NCBI GenBank assembly: GCA_009843505.1
Contig: VYDI01000034.1
Location: 434,001 to 498,000, forward strand
Source: Holophagales bacterium
GTDB taxonomy: Bacteria; Acidobacteriota; Thermoanaerobaculia; Multivoradales; Multivoraceae
Direction: 5' to 3'
DNA length: 64,000 nucleotides
Part shown: piece by piece, positions 21,170-29,884 of the stretch
Layout of the letters: every line of letters begins with the position of its first letter
Position numbering within the stretch: the stretch's first letter is position 1
Position numbers and translations under genes: made by a program
Notes under the pieces: model-generated
The model's database searches: none
What the model saw: the letters and a program-made list of their open reading frames with translations, nothing else
What the model was told of the DNA's origin: nothing

Positions 21170-23440
21170 GTGACCACCAGCGATGACATCCGGCGTGTTC
21201 GACCGCGCCATGACGGGTTCCGAACGGCCCCGTTCGCAGCCGCTCTCCTCGGCCTTCTTCTCTCGGCGCCCGCCACGACCCCGGCGCTCGCCCAGGAGGC
21301 CGCTCCACCGGAGACGTCGAGCGCAACGGTGGTCGACGACCCGGCCGCCGCCATCCCGGGAATCTGGATCCGGGACGAGCGGCTGAGCGAGGATCCGATC
21401 GAGAAGCTCGAGGAGACCTACGGACAGACCTTCGGCGGCGGACCGGGCCGTTCGCCGGGCGCAAACCCCGGCAGCGGACGCAGCGGCGGCTTCGGTCGCG
21501 GCGGTTTCGGCCGCGGCCGCTCCGGCAGACAGCCGGGCGGCACACAGGACGGCCCGTCGGGAATGCGTGAGATGGCCCGAGAACTCGCGGAGCGGCTCGA
21601 CGTCCTGCTGATCCGCATCGACGACCCGCAACTCCTGATCCGGAACGCGAAGCGCGAGGATCGCGTTCTCTACCTGGACGGGCGTGACATCGCCGACGGC
21701 TTCGGCGGCCACAGCCGCGCCCGCCTTCTCGGCGACTCGCTCGAGGTCGAAACCTCCTCCCAGGGTCGGCAGCGGATCGAGACCTTCTACCTGGAGGGAA
21801 ACCAGCTCGTCCTCGTCACCGATCTCCAGGGCGGCCGCTTCGCCAACCTGTCGTTCCGCACCGTCTACGAGCGCTCGGGCGACGCACCCGCGGTCGCGGT
21901 ACCGACCTCGGCGTCGCGTGCGCCAGAGGCTGCCGCCGAGCCGGACGAGGCCGGCTTCGACAAGGCAGATTTCCTGCCGCCGGTCGCAGGCGACCGCGAC
22001 GGGAGCCGGGCAGAGCGCTCGGACAGCGCACGCAGCGCGCGGCCGGCGACGATCCGCATCCTGCCGCCGGAGCGCGGCTACCGCGAGCTGCTCTCCGGCC
22101 GGGTCCTGATTCAGACCCTCACGATCGACCCGCAGATCGCTGTCGTGGAGTTTCTGCTCGACGGGGAGCCGGCGGCACGCGTCACGACGCCGCCGTTCGA
22201 GGCCCGGATCAGACTCGCCGATCCGCCCCGCGAGCAGACGATCGAGGCCAGAGCCACGAGCGCCCGGGGCGCCCACGCGGGAACCGACCGAATCGTCCTG
22301 AACCGCCTCGATCCCCCGTTCGCGGTGCGGATCGCCGGCATCACTCCCGGTGAAGCCGATGGCCAGGCGATGGTCCGCGTGGAGGCCGGCATCTCCGTGC
22401 CGCGCTCCGAAGCCCTGGAGCGGGTCGAGTTCTACCGCACGGAACGGCTGGTCGCCTCGTACGACGACTTCGAGGGCGAGGCCGCGCCCAGCGGCGTACG
22501 GTCAGTCGCGGCCGACGTCCCGACTTCCGGCGTCACGCCCCAGGACTTCGTCCGGGTCGTGGCGCGCCTGGGAGACGGCCGGGAACTGGAAGATGTCGAA
22601 CTGCTGCAGGGCGCCCAGTTCCAGGCCGAGATCGACGTCCAGCTCGTCCAGCTCCAGGTGCTGGTCGTCGATCGAGGCGGCAACCCGGTCGGCGATCTCA
22701 AGCCTGAGGACTTCGAGGTCCGCGAGAACGGGGAGCGGCGCCAGGTCGAGAATCTCTACGTCTCCAACGACATACCCCTGTCCCTTGGGCTGGCGATCGA
22801 CTCCTCCGGCAGCATGGAGCCGATCTGGCGTCAGACGAACGCGATCGCCGAGGCCTTCCTGGACGGCGCCCTGACCTGGCGCGACCAGGCCTTTCTGGTC
22901 GACTTCGACTCGACGCTTCGCCTGGTGCAGCCGCTCACCGGCAGCAAGCCGCTGCTGGCGCGCGGGCTGGGACGGCTGTTTCCACAGGGCAACACCGCTC
23001 TCTACGACGCGATCCTGTTCTCGCTGCTCCAGTACGGCGAAGCGCCGGGCCGCCGCGCCCTGGTCGTCGTCACCGACGGCTTCGACTCGAACAGCCGCTC
23101 CGACCCGACCCGGGCGATCGACTTCGGCAAGCGTTTGGGGGTCCCTGTTTACGTCGTCGCCATGCGCTCCCTCGGCTTCGGCCCGACGACGATGGAGGAC
23201 GCGAACCTCCGCAACAGCATGCGGTTGATCACCGGGCCGACCGGCGGCCGCCTGTTCCAGATCGAGTCGATCGACCAGATGGCCAACGTGTTCGACCACA
23301 TCGAGGAGGAGCTGCGGCGCCAGTACGTCCTGACGTACTACAGCGAGCGTCCGTTCGGCTCGGCCGTGGAGCCGGAGGTCCGGATGACGCGAAGAGGCTT
23401 CCGGGTGCGAAGCGCGTTGCCGCTCGAGGCGATCGAGTAG
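21170..23440 (+). CDS. Secreted VWA protein 1 of the tandem array (long form)
   Basis: 756 aa starting at GTG 21170 behind GGAGG. The signal peptide ends around TPALAQ. An N-terminal domain (IWIRDERLSEDPIEKLEE to FRTVYERSG) is interrupted by a Gly/Arg-rich linker (GRSGGFGRGGFGRGRSGR). Two Ig-like segments follow (ILPPERGYRELLSGRV; FAVRIAGITPGEADG). The C-terminal VWA domain has metal-site residues D544-S-S-G-S and T609 in GNTALYD. The segment LQVLVVDRGGNPVGDLKPED before the VWA matches the 'VWFA-related Acidobacterial domain' pattern. It is probably a periplasmic or surface adhesion/scaffold protein; its function is unknown. Confidence 0.9.
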   Translation: MTTSDDIRRVRPRHDGFRTAPFAAALLGLLLSAPATTPALAQEAAPPETSSATVVDDPAAAIPGIWIRDERLSEDPIEKLEETYGQTFGGGPGRSPGANPGSGRSGGFGRGGFGRGRSGRQPGGTQDGPSGMREMARELAERLDVLLIRIDDPQLLIRNAKREDRVLYLDGRDIADGFGGHSRARLLGDSLEVETSSQGRQRIETFYLEGNQLVLVTDLQGGRFANLSFRTVYERSGDAPAVAVPTSASRAPEAAAEPDEAGFDKADFLPPVAGDRDGSRAERSDSARSARPATIRILPPERGYRELLSGRVLIQTLTIDPQIAVVEFLLDGEPAARVTTPPFEARIRLADPPREQTIEARATSARGAHAGTDRIVLNRLDPPFAVRIAGITPGEADGQAMVRVEAGISVPRSEALERVEFYRTERLVASYDDFEGEAAPSGVRSVAADVPTSGVTPQDFVRVVARLGDGRELEDVELLQGAQFQAEIDVQLVQLQVLVVDRGGNPVGDLKPEDFEVRENGERRQVENLYVSNDIPLSLGLAIDSSGSMEPIWRQTNAIAEAFLDGALTWRDQAFLVDFDSTLRLVQPLTGSKPLLARGLGRLFPQGNTALYDAILFSLLQYGEAPGRRALVVVTDGFDSNSRSDPTRAIDFGKRLGVPVYVVAMRSLGFGPTTMEDANLRNSMRLITGPTGGRLFQIESIDQMANVFDHIEEELRRQYVLTYYSERPFGSAVEPEVRMTRRGFRVRSALPLEAIE

Positions 23441-23456
23441 GCGGAACGGAGCGACG

Positions 23457-25145
23457 TTGGTGACCGGCGCGGTTCGCTTTCGGACAGGCTGGGGCCAGGC
23501 GATCGGGGTCGTCCTTCTGCTGGTGGCATCGCTTACGAGCCCCGCACCGATACACGGTCAGAACGAAGCCGTCACGAACCGTCCCGCCGAGAACGACACA
23601 CCCCCTTCCGGAGCGCTCGAGTGGCGGATCCTGAATGAAGAGTCGTCACCCGGTCATCCGTTCGTCGGCACGGTGAGCGGATTCGCCCGGCCGGCGACGA
23701 TCCTCATCGTGCCACCGGAGCGCGGCTACCGCCAACTACTCAGCGGCCGGGTCGGCTTTCAGACGCTGGTCATCGATCCGGCAGTCACCGCCGTCAGGTA
23801 CCGCCTCGACGGTCGTCCCCCGAAGCGGATCAGGCAGCCGCGCTACCGAACGTACATCGCACTCGACGACCCGCCGCGCGAGCAGACGCTGGAGGTGTTG
23901 GCGTACGGCGCGCAGGGCCAGCTCCTGGGCACCGACAGGCTGATCCTGAACCCCATCGACGGACCCGCCACGGTCCACATTGCAAGCATCCGCGGCAAAC
24001 CGGAGAAGGACCCGACGGCCGTACTGGTCGAGGCCACGGTCCCGCCGCCCTGGTCCGCCCACGTCGAGCGAGTCGAGTTCTATCGCAACGAGAGCCTCGT
24101 CGCCGCCCTGGAGGACTTCGGTGAAGCGACGAAGACCCGGCCTCCGCAAGCGATCCACGTCGAGGCGCTGATCGTGAACCCGCAACCGGACGACTTCGTT
24201 CGCGTCAGGGCGAAGCTCGCCGACGGCCGCGAAGTGGAAGACGCCGAACTCCTCCAGGAAGGCGACTACCGGGCCGAGATCGACGTTCGTCTGGTTCAGG
24301 TCCAGGTGCTCGTGACGGACCGCGAAGGCAACCCGGTGAGCCGACTCACCCCGGAGGACTTCGAGATCCGGGAAGGCGGCCGCCGAATCACACCGGAACA
24401 GCTCCATACCGCGAACGACATTCGCCTGCTTCTGGGCCTGGCGATCGACTCTTCGGAGAGCATGCGACCCGCGTGGAGCCATCTGCGGCACGTCGTCAGG
24501 AGCTTCCTCGAAACCTCGCTGGCACTCGAGGACCGGGCCTTCCTGGTCGACGTCGACGACACCGTCCGTTTGCTGCAACCGCCGACCGCCGACAAACGAC
24601 GGTTGAGGACGCACCTTGGACAACTCGTGCCGGGCGGCGGTACGGCCCTGCACGACGGCCTGCTGTTCTCCTTGCTGCAGTTTCGCCGTGAATCCGGGCG
24701 GCGGGCCCTGGTCGTCGTAACCGACGGCGTCGACCTGGACAGCCGCTCGCGATGGCAGCAGGCGCCCGACTACGCCGAGCGCCTGGGGATTCCGATCTAC
24801 TTCATCGAACTGGACAGGTCGGCCAAACCCGTCATCGGAACCGGCAGTCTCGCCGGCAGAACGTCCAGCGCCACGCTGCTGCGCGAGCAGGCGCGCAGGC
24901 GGCTGAGACGAATCAGCCGACACACGGGCGGGCGCCACTTCCATGTCGACCTCGTCGCCCATGACACCCCCTGGACCCGACGAATCGAGGAGGCCTTCCG
25001 CCAGATCGAGGAGGATCTGCGCCACCAGCACGTGCTCGCCTACTACGCGGAACAGCCGCCTGACGCACCGGCCGAACCTGAGATCCGGGTGACCCGGCAG
25101 GGCCTGAAGCTGCGAAGCGCCGTGCCGCTCTGGACGATGGAGTAG
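23457..25145 (+). CDS. Secreted VWA protein 2 of the tandem array (short form)
   Basis: 562 aa. The start is TTG 23457 or GTG 23460; the GTG has the better spacing from GGAG. The signal peptide is GVVLLLVASLTSPAPIHGQ. It lacks the N-terminal domain of copy 1 and goes quickly into ILIVPPERGYRQLLSGRVG and two Ig-like segments. The VWA domain has an intact metal site, D331-S-S-E-S plus the Thr in GGTALHDG. It ends with LRSAVPLWTME, closely matching the end of copy 1 (VRSALPLEAIE). It lies 16 bp after copy 1 and is clearly co-transcribed with it. Confidence 0.9.
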   Translation: MVTGAVRFRTGWGQAIGVVLLLVASLTSPAPIHGQNEAVTNRPAENDTPPSGALEWRILNEESSPGHPFVGTVSGFARPATILIVPPERGYRQLLSGRVGFQTLVIDPAVTAVRYRLDGRPPKRIRQPRYRTYIALDDPPREQTLEVLAYGAQGQLLGTDRLILNPIDGPATVHIASIRGKPEKDPTAVLVEATVPPPWSAHVERVEFYRNESLVAALEDFGEATKTRPPQAIHVEALIVNPQPDDFVRVRAKLADGREVEDAELLQEGDYRAEIDVRLVQVQVLVTDREGNPVSRLTPEDFEIREGGRRITPEQLHTANDIRLLLGLAIDSSESMRPAWSHLRHVVRSFLETSLALEDRAFLVDVDDTVRLLQPPTADKRRLRTHLGQLVPGGGTALHDGLLFSLLQFRRESGRRALVVVTDGVDLDSRSRWQQAPDYAERLGIPIYFIELDRSAKPVIGTGSLAGRTSSATLLREQARRRLRRISRHTGGRHFHVDLVAHDTPWTRRIEEAFRQIEEDLRHQHVLAYYAEQPPDAPAEPEIRVTRQGLKLRSAVPLWTME

Positions 25146-25161
25146 CGGAGGCGGCACGCCG

Positions 25162-27186
25162 ATGACGAGCTCGGGTCGAGCATGGGTGGTACCCGCCCGG
25201 TTGGCGGCCGCGGCGACGCTGGCACTGACGACTCTTCTGCCGATGCCGTGTGCGGGGCAGGTCTGGAGCGATCGCATGCTCGGCATTCCCGGCGTCCGCC
25301 AGGACCTGCCACTCGTCGAGCTTCTCGGTCCATGGATCAGGAACGACCCCTACAGCGAGCATCCGGAGCGGAAGATCGATGCCCTGAGCCTGGACTCTGA
25401 GCACGACCTGTCAACGATGCGCTTGCTGGCGCAGGCATTCGCCGAGAGCAACGCAACGCTCATGATCCGGATTCTCGAGAAGGACGTTGTGCTCCTCGAC
25501 AGCCACGGCATCACCCTTGCCCTGCCCTACAACGGCAGGCAGCGACGCCTCGGCGGTGGCGTCCGGGGCCGGGTCCTCGAGGCCGGCGAGACGCTCACGA
25601 TCGAGATGGTCGCTTCGGACGGGCGGCAGGTCGACACCTTCTTCCGGGAAGGCGAATGGCTCGTGCGATGGACCGACATCGAACCGCGGGGCCTGCCCCT
25701 GCTCGAGGTCGACACCGTCTACGAGCGACCGCCGTTCGACCCGGACGCTCTTTCCGCCGATCCCGTATCCGCCATCCGCATCGTGCCGCCCGAACGCCGA
25801 TACGGCGAACTGCTCAGCGGACCGGTAGAGATCGAGCCTCTGATCATCGACCCACGAATCGTCGAAGTCGAGTTCTTTCTCGACGACACATCGATCAGGC
25901 TGGTCCGGAAGCGGCCCTTCAGGACTCGCATCCGCCTGGCTGAACCGCCGCGCCCGCAGAAGCTCGAAGTCCTGGCATACGGCCGTGACCGGGCGTATCT
26001 CGGCCGTGACGAGTACCTGCTCAACGAGGTGGACCGGCCTTTCGCCGTCCGCATCGCGGCCATGAGCAGCTTCCAGGCAGACGGGAACGCCGCGATCAGG
26101 GTCGCGGCATCCCTTTCGCTGCCCCGAACCGCGACGCTGGAGCAGGTCGACTTCTACCGAAGCGACGCTCTCGTGGAGGCGGTGCGCGACTTCGGCCGAG
26201 AAGCGACAGCCGGCGCCCCCCGCACGATTCAGGTCGCGGCCGTGATCGACGGCGGCCTGCCCGACGACTTCATCCGCGTCGTGGCCAGGCTCGCCGACGG
26301 GCGCGAACGGGAAGACGCCCAGCTTGTCCATGGCGCCGACTACCAGAGCGAAATGGACATCCAACTGGCCCAGTTCCAGGTGCTGGTGACGGATCGCGAC
26401 GGCAATCCGGTGAGCGGGCTCTCGCCCGAGGACTTCGAGATACGCGAACCCGGCGGGAGCCGTCCAGCCGTCGCCCTCCACACGGCCTTCGACGTGCCCC
26501 TCGTTCTGGGGCTCGCGATCGATTCGTCGGACAGCATGTTGCCTACCTGGAGCCGCCTGAAGTACATCGCGCAGAGCTTCCTGGCGACCGCAGTGACGCC
26601 GGACGACCGGGCCTTCCTGGTCGACTTCGACGACACGGTGCGGCTGGTCCAACCGCTGACATGGGATCGTCCCCTGCTGTCCGAGCGACTGGACCGCCTG
26701 ATCCCGATGGGCGGCACGGCCCTGAACGACGGACTCCTCTTCTCCCTCCTGCAGTACGGGAGCGAGCCCGGCCGGCGGGCGCTGGTCGTCATCACCGACG
26801 GCGCCGACCAGCACAGCCGTTCCAGTCCCGAGCAGTCCAGCGAGTTCGCGGAGCGGCTGGGCCTGCCGATCTACTTCATCGAGCTGGACAACTCCCGCGC
26901 GGGGAGTTCCGGAGCCGCCGCCCTTCGCCGCAACCGGGACCGACTTCGACGCATCGCCGAAGAGACGGGAGGACGCCTCTTCCACCTGGAACTCCACGGC
27001 GACACGCGCTGGTGGGCCGAACCGATCGAGCAGGTCTTCCACCAGATCGAGGAGGACCTGCGGCACCAGCACGTCCTGACGTACTACACGGACCAGGCTC
27101 GCGGAACACCCGTAGAACCGGAGATCCGGGTCACCCGGCGCGGGCTGAGACTGCGCAGCGCCGTGCCGCTGCCGGGGATCGACTAG
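25162..27186 (+). CDS. Secreted VWA protein 3 of the tandem array (long form)
   Basis: 674 aa from the ATG at 25162 with GGAGG 10 nt upstream. After the signal peptide (TLALTTLLPMPCAGQ) comes an N-terminal domain related to that of copy 1: GPWIRNDPYSEHPERKID, then DTVYERPPFD. IRIVPPERRYGELLSGPVEI, a second Ig-like segment and the VWA domain with D454-S-S-D-S and GGTALNDG follow. The conserved C-terminal helix VFHQIEEDLRHQHVLTYY is shared by copies 1-4. There is no Gly-rich linker here. It is 16 bp from its upstream neighbour. Confidence 0.9.
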   Translation: MTSSGRAWVVPARLAAAATLALTTLLPMPCAGQVWSDRMLGIPGVRQDLPLVELLGPWIRNDPYSEHPERKIDALSLDSEHDLSTMRLLAQAFAESNATLMIRILEKDVVLLDSHGITLALPYNGRQRRLGGGVRGRVLEAGETLTIEMVASDGRQVDTFFREGEWLVRWTDIEPRGLPLLEVDTVYERPPFDPDALSADPVSAIRIVPPERRYGELLSGPVEIEPLIIDPRIVEVEFFLDDTSIRLVRKRPFRTRIRLAEPPRPQKLEVLAYGRDRAYLGRDEYLLNEVDRPFAVRIAAMSSFQADGNAAIRVAASLSLPRTATLEQVDFYRSDALVEAVRDFGREATAGAPRTIQVAAVIDGGLPDDFIRVVARLADGREREDAQLVHGADYQSEMDIQLAQFQVLVTDRDGNPVSGLSPEDFEIREPGGSRPAVALHTAFDVPLVLGLAIDSSDSMLPTWSRLKYIAQSFLATAVTPDDRAFLVDFDDTVRLVQPLTWDRPLLSERLDRLIPMGGTALNDGLLFSLLQYGSEPGRRALVVITDGADQHSRSSPEQSSEFAERLGLPIYFIELDNSRAGSSGAAALRRNRDRLRRIAEETGGRLFHLELHGDTRWWAEPIEQVFHQIEEDLRHQHVLTYYTDQARGTPVEPEIRVTRRGLRLRSAVPLPGID

Positions 27187-27202
27187 GACTACGGCGAGAC
27201 GC

Positions 27203-28759
27203 GTGCGGACTTCGGCGCCCTTCTGCACCGGGTTTGCCCTCGCGGCCGCGGTCGCGCTGGCGCCGATGCCTTTCAGCCGGGCGCCGGCCCTCGCCCAGAA
27301 CGCGACCCCCGCTCTCCGGACGGACGCGGAGCGGAAGATGATCCACGTCGTGCCGCCTACCCGCGGTTACCTTCAGCCGTTCAGCGGCAGGGTCGAGATC
27401 CAGACCCTGATCATTCACCCGGAGATCAGCGCGGTCGACTTTCTCCTCGACGGCGAGATGACTCAACGCGTCCGAAAAAAGCCGTACACCGGCCACGTCG
27501 AGCTCGCCCACCCGCCCAGGAAACAGACGCTCGAGGTCCGTGGCTACGACGCGCTGGGCCAGGTTCTCGGCGCCGACCGGATGATCCTCAACGAGCCGGA
27601 TGCTGCCCCCGGTGTCCGGATCACCTCGATTCGACGCCTGCCTGACGTCGGGCCGACGGTTCTCCGGATCGAAGCCGTTGTCTCGATGCCCCGCTCCGCG
27701 CTGCTCGAAGAAGTCGCTTTCCATCTGGGCGAACGCAAGGTCGAGGCAAGGTACGAGTTCGGGGTCGATGTGGACCTTGCCGCGCCGCGCAGGATCCAGG
27801 TCGAAGCGCTGACTGAATACACGCCCGCGGACGACTTCGTACGGGTCGTTGCGACCTTCGCCGACGGCCGCGAACCGGAAGATGCCCAGCTCCTTCAGGG
27901 TGCCGAGTATCAGGACGAGATCGACATCCAGTTGATCCAGCTCCAGGTACTGGTGACCGACCGTGGCGGGAACGCCGTCCGCGACCTCGAGCCTGAAGAC
28001 TTCGAGATCCGTGAGAGTGGCGTCAGGCGTCCGGTGGAGAACCTCCACACCGCGCAGGACGTTCCCCTGGTTCTCGGTCTCGCCACGGATACGTCCGACA
28101 GCATCGCGCCTATCTGGCGACAGGTGAACGACGTGTCGGTCGGCTTCCTGAATGCCGCCCTTTCACCGGGCGACCGCGCCTTCGTTGTCGACTTCGCCGG
28201 CACCGTGCGGCTGGCCTCACCACTGACCGGAAACAAGAGACTGTTGGCAGGCCGGTTGGGAGTGCTCGCTCCGCGAGTAGGCACGGCACTGAACGACGCG
28301 CTTCTCTTCTCCTTGCTCCAGTACGGCAGGGAGCCGGGTCGACGCGCGCTGGTCGTCGTCACCGACGGCATCGACCAGCACAGCAGATCGAAACCGAAGC
28401 AGTCCAGCGACTTTGCGGAGCGCCTCGGGCTTCCGATCTACTTCATCGCGCTGGACGGAGGGGCCGGAAGCCGAAGGGTCTCCACAGGCCTTGGGCGCGT
28501 GATGCACCGGAAGCGGCTCCGCAACATCAGCCGGCAGACCGGGGGCCGACTCTTCCATGTCGACCTCTCGGCGGAAACACCCCCCTGGACGAAGCGGATC
28601 GAACAGGTCTTCGACCAGATCGAAAACGACCTGCGACACCAGCACGTCCTGACCTACTACACGAACCCGACTCACGGCGCGGCGATCGAGCGCAGTGTCC
28701 GGGTGACGCGCCGGGACCTCACACTGAGGAGCGCGGTACCCGTCGAGGCGATCAACTAG
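27203..28759 (+). CDS. Secreted VWA protein 4 of the tandem array (short form)
   Basis: 518 aa from GTG 27203, with only a weak ribosome binding site. The signal peptide is LAAAVALAPMPFSRAPALAQ. Like copy 2 it lacks the N-terminal domain and begins with IHVVPPTRGYLQPFSGRVEI. The VWA metal site reads D296-T-S-D-S with RVGTALNDA, still matching DxSxS and the downstream Thr. It ends LRSAVPVEAIN. It is 16 bp from copy 3 and is the last gene of the array. The next gene is on the opposite strand. Confidence 0.9.
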   Translation: MRTSAPFCTGFALAAAVALAPMPFSRAPALAQNATPALRTDAERKMIHVVPPTRGYLQPFSGRVEIQTLIIHPEISAVDFLLDGEMTQRVRKKPYTGHVELAHPPRKQTLEVRGYDALGQVLGADRMILNEPDAAPGVRITSIRRLPDVGPTVLRIEAVVSMPRSALLEEVAFHLGERKVEARYEFGVDVDLAAPRRIQVEALTEYTPADDFVRVVATFADGREPEDAQLLQGAEYQDEIDIQLIQLQVLVTDRGGNAVRDLEPEDFEIRESGVRRPVENLHTAQDVPLVLGLATDTSDSIAPIWRQVNDVSVGFLNAALSPGDRAFVVDFAGTVRLASPLTGNKRLLAGRLGVLAPRVGTALNDALLFSLLQYGREPGRRALVVVTDGIDQHSRSKPKQSSDFAERLGLPIYFIALDGGAGSRRVSTGLGRVMHRKRLRNISRQTGGRLFHVDLSAETPPWTKRIEQVFDQIENDLRHQHVLTYYTNPTHGAAIERSVRVTRRDLTLRSAVPVEAIN

Positions 28760-28791
28760 GCGCGCGCACCGTACAAGCCGCGCCGCCGTCC

Positions 28792-29799
28792 CTACTGGCC
28801 GCCGGTCGCGGCCGCTTCCCGCTCCTGGGCGCGGGCTCCCGACAGGATGTTCGTCAAGCCGTAGTTGCCCTCGTGGCAGGCGTACTCGAAGATCGGATCC
28901 TCGGTGCGGGCAAGTCTGATCATCATCGTCCAGGGACTCACCCAGGTCGCCTCGTCCTCGTAGGTGATCTCCCATTCGATCGTCTCCGGGCCGGTGCGCG
29001 TGAAGCGCTCGACCACCTTGAGACCATCGGTCGCTCTACCACTGGCGCCGCCGGCAGCGGAGTAGTTCGTCGTCTCGACGACGAGTGAGTCGTTCTCGAA
29101 CCAGCCTCGCGAGCCGCCATGCCAGAGCCGCAGGTCGTCGGGCAGCGGCGCCGGTTCTCCCAGCGGAATGACCCGCACGTCATGGATCAGCTCCTGGAGG
29201 ATCGCGACGTGCTCCGCCGTCTGGAAGAACTGGAAGTAGCTGTTGTAGCCGGCCAGGGTGTTGGGCACGCCGAACGTGATGCAACGCACGCCGAGCGTCA
29301 TGTCCTCGGGACCGGCGGGCACCTCGTCGCCGTAGGCGACCGCGGCCCGCATCCGTTCCATCGCCTGCTCGGTCAGGGCCGGAATGCGGCCGTCCGGCGG
29401 GTCGACCACGAGTGACGTGCGGTTGTCGAGTTCCCGATCGACGAGCCAGAAGGAGTTGTAGTTGCCGGTGACCTGGTCGAACCCGCGGAACTCCGGATCC
29501 TCCAGCACCCGCTGGATCAGATAATCGCCCAGGAGGTCGCCGGCCTGGGATCCTTCCCGGATCTCGTCCAGGCGGCGCTTGAGATCGGCGAGCTCCTCGT
29601 CGGTCAGGGTCGCCTTCTCGCCGAAGGCCTTCGGCCGCTCGAGCGGCGTCGCGCTGTTGTTGGCCCAGATGCCCTGGAAGTCGGGGTGGCCGTCGGCGGT
29701 CCGCGGCACGGCCCACTCCTCCGCCGGCGCCACTCCGGCGACCAGAAACAGCAGCGCAAACGTCGGCATCAGTACACGGCCCGGACGGCATCTCGACAT
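28792..29799 (-). CDS. Exported protein of unknown function, copy 3
   Basis: 335 aa from the ATG at 29799 behind AGGAGA. The signal peptide is MPTFALLFLVAGVAPAEE. It belongs to the same family as the proteins at 1-474 and 12205-13203: DGHPDFQGIWANNSATPLER, YNSFWLVDREL, RTSLVVDPPDGRIPALTEQA, YNSYFQFFQTAEHVAI, and the closing EYACHEGNYGLTNILSGAR. It differs from copy 2 by a longer linker after the first motif. It stands alone, convergent with the VWA array and divergent from the FadJ-like gene. Function unknown. Confidence 0.85.
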   Translation of the reverse strand: MSRCRPGRVLMPTFALLFLVAGVAPAEEWAVPRTADGHPDFQGIWANNSATPLERPKAFGEKATLTDEELADLKRRLDEIREGSQAGDLLGDYLIQRVLEDPEFRGFDQVTGNYNSFWLVDRELDNRTSLVVDPPDGRIPALTEQAMERMRAAVAYGDEVPAGPEDMTLGVRCITFGVPNTLAGYNSYFQFFQTAEHVAILQELIHDVRVIPLGEPAPLPDDLRLWHGGSRGWFENDSLVVETTNYSAAGGASGRATDGLKVVERFTRTGPETIEWEITYEDEATWVSPWTMMIRLARTEDPIFEYACHEGNYGLTNILSGARAQEREAAATGGQ

Positions 29800-29884
29800 C
29801 GTTCTATCTCCTGGATCGTCGGAGCCAGGAGTATACGGGCGGGCGGGTATCCTCCCCGCGCCTGTCCCTATGGAGAACGAAGCG

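Noticed and set aside
21420..21540. Gly/Arg-rich stretch in VWA protein 1 as an RNA-binding RGG motif
   Set aside because: The protein has a signal peptide, so this is more likely a flexible linker of an exported protein.
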